Positions 36,449 to 47,199 of a DNA stretch of 64,000 nt are shown in pieces. This DNA comes from Anagrus nilaparvatae (Eukaryota > Arthropoda > Insecta > Hymenoptera > Mymaridae). Each line of letters starts with the position of its first letter. The stretch's first letter is position 1. The notes under the pieces were generated by a model. It was not told the origin of the DNA and ran no database searches. It saw only the letters and a list, made by a program, of their open reading frames with translations. Position numbers and translations under genes: made by a program. Location of the stretch: contig JAKSXM010000007.1 of assembly GCA_022575985.1 (NCBI GenBank), positions 72,787,001-72,851,000 on the forward strand, in the 5' to 3' direction.

Positions 36449-36730
36449 ATGGTCAATTGTCGAGTATTAATTTCGTTTGCATCGCAAAAATATTTTCCAT
36501 ACGGTACGATAGTTTTAAAAGCTTTAGAAAATAGTTCGGTATTCTCGTGTAAATTTAAAAATTTTCATTTACCTACGACGCGTACTATTATGCTGGTTGA
36601 CCGCTGCAGTAATGACATAGTTGGTATTGGAACTGCTACTTTTTGTGATAAAAATTTTAAAAATTCTGAAAAATATTTAAAAATCCTTATTGAAATAAAT
36701 AATGAACTTACCTTTCGAAGAAAGAAGTAG
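36449..36730 (+). CDS. Orphan ORF, 93 aa, unrecognised
   Basis: Intact ORF with five cysteines and, for this window, a fairly high density of CG-containing codons in its first two thirds (TCG, ACG and GCG codons). The mid section TRTIMLVDRCSNDIVGIGTA has alternating beta-strand character. It lies in a gene-poor block with no obvious partner exon. It may be a real small gene, a domesticated fragment or chance. I assign no function. Confidence 0.3.
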   Translation: MVNCRVLISFASQKYFPYGTIVLKALENSSVFSCKFKNFHLPTTRTIMLVDRCSNDIVGIGTATFCDKNFKNSEKYLKILIEINNELTFRRKK

Positions 36731-38277
36731 ATTAAATAATTTTAACACCATCGCGTTCGTCGAAACAACTAAATTAAAATAGCGTGTTTTTTGATAAAAA
36801 AAATAGTGTCTCTTCTATTGAAAAAAAAAATGAGTACTTAAAGGAAGTAATTATATTTTTAAAAAATGCATTTATTTATTACACAGTAATGATTACTATA
36901 ACAGTGTCGATGAAAGAATAAAAAAATGTCAATTGAAAAATGAAAAAAAAAAATGTGAGTTTAGTGTTAGGCTATAGAGCTTGACTAAAATAATAAAAAA
37001 ATAACGTGTTTTTCTAACTATAGGTACCTATTGTAAGTATATTAAAATATCGAGAAACGTCAAAAAAAGTAAAGATAAGATAAAAAAAATGTGCTTATAT
37101 TAAAAGGGGGGTACATGTAATAAGCATTTTTCCACGAATAAGAATTGAACACACAAAAAAAAGAGAAAAAGAAAAAATATTAATATTAATATTCATATTC
37201 AGTTATTTTTTTTAACCTGTAATTCGATATTATGTATTCAGTTGTATTCTTTCGAAATTTATATTTTGTCATCGCAAAAACAGATACATCAGATGTTCTC
37301 ACCTGAACAAATATGTATTCAATATTCTATTATTATTCAATTGAAATAATTAGATAATTTTATTTTTATAAAAAAAAAACAACTTAATACATTAGACTGG
37401 CTTTGCTCAAAAACTTAGCTTTTCCGTGCAATTGCTATTTTTTAGTCTACTCTGACTTTCGTTTTTTCATTCCCTAAAGCGGATTTTCAAATTTTCGCCG
37501 CTAGTCAATCCAAAATATTATATTCTAGCCCAAAATTATAACTCAATTTATGAAATAAAATAGTACCAGTCTAATATATCAGTAATCGTGCACATCTAAT
37601 TTTAATCTAATTTTTTTAAATCATTATCTAAATTTCGAGTAATGTATGAGCAATACGTTTTTTATTCGTTCATTTCGTAAATGTAAAAAAATTTTTAAAA
37701 TAAGTCGTTCAAATCACTGGCTAGTCATCACAGATTTTTGTAAAAGTTAAAAATTATAAAAATGCTAAAAATTCACCAAAAAATACTTGAAAAAAATGTG
37801 CATGCATAATACAGGCTTATTTTTTATAGATAACAATGTTTATAACATTTTTTTTCTGAATACTCAGAAACACGACTGCGAGCATATACCTAATTTTTTT
37901 GAATTTTCATGAAGATTACATTCTTTGAATGCATACAATTAATCTTATTTTCTTTTTTTCAAAAATAATCTCCGAGGATTCGACTAAGACTGCTTTCAAG
38001 GGTATTTAGTGCAAACTTATTTTTACGACCTCCTTTTTTATAATTCTCAAAATTAATGTCCAAACAAACTTTTTTTTTTCTAATACGTTAAAAGGGTCTA
38101 TCACATCTATAAAATCTTAAGAAAGGGTTTTCAGTCCTCGAATTAACAGGCATCAAAAAATTTGAAACGAACCACAGTTTTTATTTTTAAATTCATGCTT
38201 TTATTAAAATTAAACTTAAATTTTACACTTAAAAAGCTTTATTCAAAATAGAATTTCACATGGAACTCTAGTCTTAT
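36731..38277. other. Gene-free AT-rich interval
   Basis: No ORF, RNA gene or repeat boundary recognised. Confidence 0.5.
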
Positions 38278-39131
38278 TGGTTCCTCATAGAGGAACCGTT
38301 GTTTTAGGTCAAATTTGAGACCTCATTCACAACCAATGTGACATTAACATATAATTTTTTTTCAAAATTTTTTTAACCAAAAAATCTCGATATACTTTTT
38401 TTTTAATTTGGATGCTGAAAGTACTAGGTAAAGTATCTAGAAGTATCGTTTTTACTCGATATTTTGAATCTGATAATTAATTTTTTGAAAATTTTTTTCT
38501 CAAAATTTTTGTCACCAAAAAATACAAAAAATACTAATTTTTTTTTTCTTTTTGGACGTAGTACCTAATTGTTTTTTATTGGAGTACTTATTTTAGAAAA
38601 ATCGTTTATAGTTAATTTTTGGATATGATAAGTTATTTTTTGAAAATTATTTCTCAAAATTTTTCCTTTTAAAAAATACAAAAAATACTAATTTTTTTTT
38701 TTTTTTTTTTGACGTAGTGCATAATTTTTTTCTATAAAAGTGTTAATTTAGAGACATTTTTTTTACTTGATATTTTCAATTAGATAATTTATTTTTAAAA
38801 CTTTTTTTTTCAACATTTTGCTACCAAAAAATACAAGAAACAATTAATTTTTTATTCTTTATTGACGTAGTACCTAATTTTTTCAGAAACTCAATATAAC
38901 TACACCAAACCTACACCAAAAACTGTCTAACAGACATAATTATTATAAAAGAAGATTATGCACTGGTGTAGAAAAATCTTCTTTTTTTTATGTACAAAAC
39001 CTACTTTTTTCCATGAAATGTTAAACCGACAGTATCAAGGAAAAGATCATTTTTATTTTTTCTTATGACATTATACATCGTTAGGTAAAATAGACCATTA
39101 AGAACATTTTGTTATTGCTAATGAAGAACCA
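38278..39131. mobile_element. Satellite-bearing element, short copy (854 bp)
   Basis: Starts TGGTTCCTCATAGAGGAACC, like 29747, and ends ATGAAGAACCATAGTGCCAA, like 31913. In between are about three decayed 156-bp units, including GGACGTAGTACCTAATT near 38555. A perfect 11-bp hairpin, AAAAGAAGATT/AATCTTCTTTT, lies at about 38948-38986. Confidence 0.6.
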
Positions 39132-42100
39132 TAGTGCCAATTGTTTGATAGCGTTTTTATTTTTATGACAAAAATTTGAAAAATTAAAACTGTATTTTTT
39201 CTAACGGCCGGATCTATCATGAAGGCACTGCCTACAGCCTCCTACAAGTTAAACCATTAGGATAAGTCATCATAAAATTTTTTAAACATCGAGTATCTTC
39301 AGGCCCCCACGAGGGGTTTTTGTTTTAATAAAATTGGAGCTTCACCCTTAAATTAGCAAAAAGTAGCCCCGAAAAAGAATATTTTTGCTATTTTTGCACT
39401 TTGAGTGTCCAGATTTTGTTGATATGAATTTTTTGGATCGCTGATCAAGATTAATTAAGAAAGATCATGGTAGAGTGAATTTTATCCTCTTAGCTCTAAA
39501 TACTATTGGCATATATAATATTTGGTGGCATTAAGTTTTCGAAATCTAGTGAATTTCCTTTATTGTGATAAAAATATATAATTCTTTAGATAACCATAAA
39601 TTATGTTAATTTTATGATAAGTTTAAAACTAATTTTCGGTTTTTTTTGGTATTGTTGAAATGAAACGGGGTTTCGTTGCATTATTTATAGCTACTTATTA
39701 TTATTATGAAATTAAACATAAATTTTATATGTATTTTTATTTATTAAAACATACTGGATAAGATAATAAGATAAAATATAAAAACATTAAAAACTACATT
39801 GTCAATTTCTTAGTATTATTCAAATTTACGTGAAAAGTCTTACAAGATAGTATTTTATTATTTTAGTTTTCTTTACTTCTGGTAAAAAGGGGGAATAAGC
39901 TTTATTGGATAAGTAAATAAGTAAATATTTTTATTTTCTTTGACACGAAAGAATATCTTAAAACTTTGTTAAATTTCTTTTTTTTATTTTATTTATCTTG
40001 ATTGCAAAAGTGCTTTCTCGTTAAAAATATCTAAAAGACATCCCAACGATTCTGAACTTCGTGTTAGAAACATTTATTATTACACAAAACTAAAATCTGT
40101 AAATAGTCAAAATTGGGTCTTTTAGGGGAATTGCGTTAGTTTCAATTATTTCTGGGCTATTCAAAGGACTTAAATATAAGAAATTAAATTTTTTTTTGGT
40201 AAAATGCTGATTAAAGTTGAAAAGTCTATAGAAATTTTGGGATCCTTGGAAGCTAAATTATACGATTGCTGATGTTTATTGTAATGTATAAAATTCACTA
40301 AAACTATTGGAAATTAGTGAAAAATGCTTAATATTCATACGTAACTGTATAATGTAACCAATTACTGAGAAATTTAAAGAAAATATTATATGAAAAGGAG
40401 AAAAATAATGTTTTTACTTAAAATTATCAAATACTTGAAGATCAAACATCCGTTTTAATGGTTTAAAAGCTACAAAAAACAAAAAAAAATTAAGATTTTA
40501 AAATGCCTATTTTTACTAGTTTTCACTAATTGAATCCTTCCCAAAAGTTTCCCAGTAAAAATTACCATTACTTAAGTTTTCGCTGAAATTGAAATAAGAA
40601 TGTAGTTTTTTAACAAAAATTGACTGCCATTCCACGTTCACTGGTAAAATATCGTTTAGAATAATTAAAAAATGAAGGAAATTCAAGTGGAGTAACTGTA
40701 GCCTCAATTTTCATTACTAAAGTTTGAGTCCCTGTAAGGGCTTTATTTTTTGAGAAATCGTCATATCCAGCTACTATTGAATCTAAAATTATTCGGAAAA
40801 TGTTGTGAACGTTGTTTTTTCTATTTTCGTAAAAGCCAGAAGTCGATTTCTAGTGTTAATAGCGTCAAAACTCAAAAAAGATTAAAAATTATTCCCCTGC
40901 AAGAATGCAACTAAGTAAGCTCCTGCGTCTTGGGAGATGTTCAAGTGGTGAAATGAAACTACAAAATTTACAATTTGAATATGAAAAATTGTTATGTTTT
41001 GAAAAAACTTTAAATATTGAAAATCTTTTTATGATTCATATAATATAATACTTGAAAATGAACCAACTTTGAGGCCTTTCGTGTCACTAGAAGAATAATA
41101 AATAAGTCGCCAATGACTTGAAACGTAAAGAAAATTAAAAAGAAATATTTTTCCCGGTTACTTGGGATATGCTTATATCGATATGATGAGATATGAGAAA
41201 TTTTTTGAAAAAAGAAAAGAAAAATCCTTTTTTTTTAAATTTTCTTTACGTTTCAAATCATTCGCATTTGTTTGCGAATAAAAAAAAATTCCGCTAGCCA
41301 CAAGCGGATTTCCCCCTTCCGCTTGCGGCAAGCGTAATTTTTTTTCAGTGTACTCTTAAAATTAGTTATATATGTAATGATTCCTTAAATAGAAAAAAAT
41401 TAACTAAATATTTAAAATCTGTACCAAAAATATTTTATTGACAACACTCTGAAGAAAAAATCCGGATCACTGAGGGACCATAGAATTCATATAAAAACCC
41501 ATCTTACTCAGCTATTGCAAGTCCAAATCTCAATTTTTCATATCCAAAACATTTATTGCGCATGATGGGTCATATTGTAATAAATGCTTCAAAATATTTG
41601 CATAAATTATTCTTAATTTTTTTTTTTAATTCAGTAATTTGATAGTAAAATTTAAAAAAAGAATTATAATTTAAAATTTTACACAAATGAAAAAAATTAT
41701 AACGTATAAATAAATAAATTATGTAAAAATAAATACTACTATATTTTTCATTCACAAACTATGGCTATAAAACAGAAAATAAAAGTAATGAAATTTTATA
41801 AAATTATAAAAAAAAATTAAAAAAAAAAAATCAGAAGCACTAGCTTACAATAATTTATTGATATTATATTGGAGAAACCTAAAATTTGAGAATCAGGAAA
41901 ATAAGTACATTAAAAAAAAAAATAGCTTCGTTTAGAGCGATTAATAAACAAAATCGAAAAGTTGTAAAAAAAAACTTAAACACAATCTTTAACCAGTTTA
42001 ACGGATTTTTTCATGTTAGCAATTTTAATTTTTTTTTTTTATTTTTACCAAATTTTGGTAATATTAAATTTAGATTAATAGTTTAGAAATCAGCTGTAAA

Positions 42101-42818
42101 ATTTCTTCAAAATTTTTTATTTCTTCGCTATGCATATCTATGTGCTGCTTATAGCTTAAATAAAAAAAAAAAAAAATAAGGAAAATAAAGTAGGTAAACT
42201 GATAATGAAAATATCGTAAAACACGAGGTCAAATATAGTCCATTATAATCTTTTTTTTTTTTATAACCAATCATAAAAAACAATATATTATACTGCTATA
42301 TCTGCTAAAATTATTGCAGTACTATAATAATAATATTTTAATGAAGGCTGCACGTTTTAAAATTCATATACTTTTTTAAATTTATTTGAATTTTCGTGAC
42401 TTTTAAATGCATATCAATAAAATTACGTAATAAATATTTTTAATACATAAATAATAAAAATCGTTAATTTTATAGAATTTTATTTTTACCTAAAAACATT
42501 TAATACAAAATATAACTTGAGGTCACTTTGGCTATACATGCTATGACTTTCATTATATAGTATTTTGTTCCAACCAATTATTATATCTTACATTAAAAAA
42601 AATTTTAAGACCCGCTTAATTGTTTTCAATTTCCTAACCCATAATAATTTACCTAAGAGCAATCAAATAGTAATAATTAAAAAAAAAAATCAATTGATAA
42701 TAAATAAAATAAAAAAAAACAGTCTCATATATAACTAAAAAAAATTTAGCTAAATGAAAAAATTAAATTCCTAAAGCCGAACCAAATAATAAAACAATAA
42801 GGTGCGGCTTTTATTACA
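39132..42818. other. Gene-free AT-rich interval
   Basis: No supported gene. The only clear structure is the hairpin at 41286-41340, listed separately. Confidence 0.5.
41286..41340. repeat. GC-rich hairpin
   Basis: A stem of about 23 bp (about 20 paired) with CCGCTAGCCACAAGCGGA on the left and TCCGCTTGCGGCAAGCG on the right. The loop is TTCCCCCT. It is followed by TTTTTTTTCAGTGTAC, the same terminal motif as the nested repeat at 28046. Probably one end of a foldback element. Confidence 0.6.
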
Positions 42819-43158
42819 TTAACTAATTGAATTTAGAAATTCATTTATTACAATCGCAACATTTTCTGGTTCATTTAAATGCACATGATGAGTACCTTCG
42901 ACTTCGGCATACTTGAAATTTTTAGATGTTTCTTTTATAACGTCTAATACTTTATGATAATTTTCAGGTTGCTCAAATTTCATACCAGGTATTGCTCTTA
43001 TATTTAAATAAGAACATTTTATTTTTTGGGCATATGCCATTACTAAATCTAGAGATAGCATTCCTAATAATGATACCTAGAAAATTATAAGAAAATTTTT
43101 AAACATTTACTTTTAAGAATATCAACTGTTGACAAATTTATACTTTTGAGATGAATAA

Positions 43159-43195
<37 letters not shown>

Positions 43196-45098
43196 TGTAT
43201 TAGTAAAAATTAATTTTGTCTAAAAATTTTTACAGGATAAGATTAAAGTTTTACAAAAATTATATTATATTATGTAGTGCTTTAAAAGAGGAAAACAAAT
43301 TTCAAAAAAGTTAATTCTTATATAATTTCAAATGTTATTGAGGGTTCATAAACTGAAAATTATATACAAATATTAAAAGAGTAATAATTATAGTAATAAT
43401 AATTTTCCAAAAATGGACTATTGTGAACAGTCGATTACTAAAGTATACTTGATTAATAGTATAAAATTTTAATAAAAAAAAACAAAAGTTACCTTTAATC
43501 TAGGATCCCTGGAGAAGTAATGTTTGCCTGGGATAAGAGCAGGTTTCATACCTCGCTTCATTAAAATTTCTGCGCTCTCTCTAGTAATAGATCCGTTATA
43601 AGCTTGAAGTACAATATCTATCATCTCATTATATTCATAACAAGGAGCATTATCAAATGTCAATGTTTCATATTTTAAAAATTTATCTATACTATCTCCA
43701 GTTACAGCAACAGTTTTAGTAATATCTCTAACATTTGGACTAACAATATCTAAACTTATCACAAGATCCACTTCATCTGGGTATGTTGCTGCATATAAAA
43801 ATGAAATAGCTCCACCCAAAGAATGACCAAGAAGTTTTATCTAACAAAAAAAATAAATTCTATATATATACTATAAAAAGAAAAATATTAAATTTTTTAA
43901 GAATAGATAAAATTAATTTGCTTCATATATGATGCAAAAATCATGCATTATTTTTAGAAACTTGCTCCGAATATTAGTATTTTTAAGAAGATATAAGTTA
44001 AAACAAGAATTTGAACAATTTTTTATCAAAAAAATTTTAATATTCTAAACCATTTTTCAAGCTAACCTTTTCCCAGTTATAATATTTAATAATTCTACGA
44101 AGTAAAAGTACACCTTCATAATGAACAAAATAATATTGGCCTTTTGGGTAATGCGAGGAAAAACCATGTCCAGGTAAATCCAAACACAAAACTGAATTTT
44201 TTGATAGTAAAGGTATTAGTTTATCAAAACTTCCTGAGTTATCTTGACGACCATGCAGTGCTAAAATTGGCTGTATTTCCTTGGAACCCCACCATTTTCC
44301 TGTGAAGGATTAGAAACTATTTTACCTTTATTTTTTAGCAATGAAAATTGTTTCTCAAAAACCAATTATATTGATATTATATTATACACATATCAAAACC
44401 TATTAAACCCCAAAAATTACCTTCCAGAGAGTTTTATACTTTCGGAGCAAGTGCAACATTATAAAGCAATAAGACTTATCAAATCAATAAAATAATTTAT
44501 TTAAAAAAAGTAAGTTTTTTGGATTTTCAACCGCTAACCTTATCCCACTTGTAGTGCTTAGCAATTCTACGTAGGAGTAAAACTCCTTCCCAAAATATAT
44601 AATAAAATTGCCCAGGAGGAAAATGTGAAGAATGCCCATGCCCAGGAAGATCAATTCCAAGAATGGCCACATCTTTTGATAGACACGATGATAAGGGTTC
44701 AAATGTCGCTGCATTATCTTGCCAACCATGTAGTGCAACCAATGGTTGAATATTTGTTGGGCCCCACCAAACACCTATTATACATTTATTATTTTGTTTC
44801 TTATTTAAAATGCTATTAAAAATAAATTCAAGTGGTTTTTTGGTATGCAATAATAAAAAACGTGTAAAATGTAATAATCAATATATATATATAAAATAAG
44901 CAATACTTTACCACTAACATGTCCCCATGGTACTGGAATATGTACATCTTCACAGGCTAAATAATTAAATAAGCATTATCAATGTTAGTTCAAATAATTC
45001 ACGGGTGATTTTTCACACTCACCAATATTTTTTTCATTATGTTTCATCACTAATGAATCTACTTTATTTTCTCCATTTAAAGAATTCATATTTGACAT
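42819..45098 (-). CDS. kraken: Serine hydrolase-like protein (alpha/beta hydrolase; 320 aa) with duplicated exon 3
   Basis: SERHL/kraken-type alpha/beta hydrolase; the substrate is unknown. Exons: 45098-45023, 44956-44912, 3a 44774-44539, alternative 3b 44299-44067, 43840-43493, 43076-42819. With 3a the sum is 963 nt. Motifs are IPVPWGHVSG before exon 3 and an HGWQDN (3a) or HGRQDN (3b) oxyanion segment. DLPGHG follows, then the nucleophile elbow GHSLGGA at the start of exon 4. The catalytic His is in GTHHVHLNEP near the C-terminus. Exons 3a and 3b are clear paralogues (WWGPTNIQPLVALHG against WWGSKEIQPILALHG; both share EGVLLLRRI). They are in the same phase and differ by exactly one codon. 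Splicing 3a to 3b would shift the frame and reach a TAG after 12 codons, so the two must be alternatives. The start is the first ATG of a 25-codon exon; a second ATG lies two codons on. Confidence 0.93.
43160..43193. repeat. TAA trinucleotide microsatellite
   Basis: About eleven TAA units in an intron of the serine hydrolase gene. Confidence 0.9.
44067..44299 (-). CDS. Alternative exon 3b of the serine hydrolase
   Basis: Open in the required frame throughout. It has a CACAG acceptor and an AAG|GTTAGC donor of the same form as exon 3a. It keeps DLPGHG, but has R instead of W in the HG-x-QDN segment. There are no stops or frameshifts, so it is under coding constraint or a recent duplicate. Confidence 0.85.
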
Positions 45099-45543
45099 TG
45101 AGCTCCGTTTTCAGTGTTATATACCTGGTTCATCAAGGGACATGCCTTACTGATTACTGCAATAGAAATCAGCTGATTCAAAACAAGTACATACACATAT
45201 TGACACATATACATAGAGTATACAAGGTGCATAAAATAAGGCGTATGTCTTAAAACTGCACTTTTATTTTATTCCGATGTGATGTGCGTGCAAATTCGCA
45301 AAAGTATACAGCAGAGATTTTTAATTTTTGAGAAATTTTATTAAATCAAACTATATTTGTTAATGCATTCGTAAAGAAAATGATAACATTTGAGAAATAA
45401 AGTAATTTTTTATATTTAATTTAATTTAAAACACACTATGTAAGTTAAGATTTTAGCGAAATTGGTGATTTCTATTAAACTTCATATACAATGCGTTAAT
45501 AATTTTCAAATTTCAAAAACTTAATCATGTAATTATATACATA

Positions 45544-45633
45544 GTGGTTCAAAAGATTGGCATATTTCTGACAGTCACATTAAGATTAACAATATACAAA
45601 AGTCGTCAGAAATCTGCCAATCTTATTGAATCA
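45544..45633. repeat. Short foldback repeat
   Basis: TGGTTCAAAAGATTGGCATA on the left mirrors CTGCCAATCTTATTGAATCA on the right, and ATTTCTGAC mirrors GTCAGAAAT. About 27-bp arms with one indel and a loop of about 30 bp. A miniature element. Confidence 0.65.
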
Positions 45634-45716
45634 ATGAGTACAATACATTTTAATTAAAACTACCCTGTAATCTGCTAAAATCTATTTTATAATTTAATTT
45701 AGTGTATATTATTTAT

Positions 45717-46096
45717 CTTTGATGAATATAATCAAATATTAAAATTAACCTTTCGCGGCTTTAACCAGTTTAGAAATGAATTTTTTCGACTTACTTTCTT
45801 GTTCTGCTATCTGCGAAACACTAAATATAATCGTTCATTTAAATAATTAAGAATATGAGTGAAATCATAATCGGTAATATTTATCTTACGTTTTCTATTT
45901 TTTATTCTTTGATGGATATAATCAAATATTAAAATTAACCTTTCACGGCTTTAACCAGTTTAGAAATGAATTTTTTCGACTTACTTTCTTGTTCTGCTAT
46001 CTGCGAAACACTAAATATAATCGTTCATTTAAATAATTAAGAATATGAGTGAAATCATAATCGGTAATATTTATCTTACGTTTTCTATTTTTTATA
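45717..46096. repeat. Tandem duplication, two 190-bp units
   Basis: The two units differ at only two positions that I can see (GAATATA/GGATATA and TTCGCGG/TTCACGG). A recent segmental duplication of noncoding DNA. Confidence 0.9.
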
Positions 46097-47199
46097 ATCA
46101 TACCTACATAATATTTTTCTTATTTTTTCATTAATTACGTAACTAAAAATTTTTTCTTGTTTTTTGATTGATCATTAATAATCATCATTTGTTTTTTTTT
46201 CTATATAAACTTAAATGAATTTATATGTAATAAAAATAATAAAAAACTGATTGATGTTTTGAAATAATTATTACAGAAACATTTTGTTATAAATAAAATT
46301 AAAAAAAAAAAATGCAGAAGGGATTTATATTATAATGTAAGTCTTTACTTATAATTAATTTTATTCAAATTCTTTACTCATAACGTGCATACTATTAGTT
46401 AAATAAAAAATTTAATTGATTTACATCCTAAATGATTCCAAGTAGAATTTAAAAAAATGCCGCTAATAATGGATCTGTAATTTTATCAACAGTCGGTAAA
46501 AAACAATTTTTTTATTATTCAACAACATGAATTTTGGAAAAAAGCAAAATTAAAATAATTAATTTGAAAATGGATTAAAAAGAAAAGAAAGAAGAAAATT
46601 TTAATACAACTGCTTTGCTACACTCTGTATGAGTATATAAACTGATATAAAATAGGAAAAGAAAATGCGATTTGCGAACCAAAAAAGCGATCATAGCGAC
46701 CATATATACAATCCTGCGTAATGTTCAGTATAAGGTTGCGCTAGTGATTAAATATACACGTACATACGTATCATTTTATATGTACAGAGAGAGAGAGGAC
46801 TCGCCTGACTGAAAGACTTTTTCCATGTTTTTTTTTCTTTTGCGCTTAGTCATAAATAAATGCAATTGTATTTAATGTGTAAATTAATAAAATATAATAA
46901 TAATTAACAAACTAATAAAGTGTACTAGTGTATGTGGCTTTTGGTGAGAATAGAAAAGATAAAAGAGAGATATCCACTGTGAACCTCCTTTTCCCCCCGG
47001 CTGTTCCCGTTGTCGTCTTGCAGCTTGTCGTCGTCTTTGTCGTTAAGTTGGAACTAAAAAAGAAAAGACTTATAGATTTTATATTGAAAAAAAACTAACA
47101 TCAAGATTAGTGTTTCTAAGAAAATTTATAAGAGTTTGTCTTCAAAACGAAGGTAAAAAAAATCCGCGCCCGCGGCGTATATGAGATTCCACACGGAAA

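Larger units (their letters stand above)
45099..47199. promoter_or_regulatory. Divergent serine hydrolase/KCMF1 region with KCMF1 leader
   Basis: Contains a hairpin repeat (45544-45633) and a 190-bp tandem duplication (45717-46096). A GA-repeat (ACAGAGAGAGAGAG) near 46790 lies in a GC-richer area and probably marks the KCMF1 promoter. A GC-rich leader follows at about 46980-47200. No ORF supported. Confidence 0.5.

Noticed and set aside
44300..44538. Small exon-like segment (CTCTGGAAG|GTAATT) between exons 3a and 3b
   Set aside because: There is a good donor but no convincing acceptor or homologous peptide.
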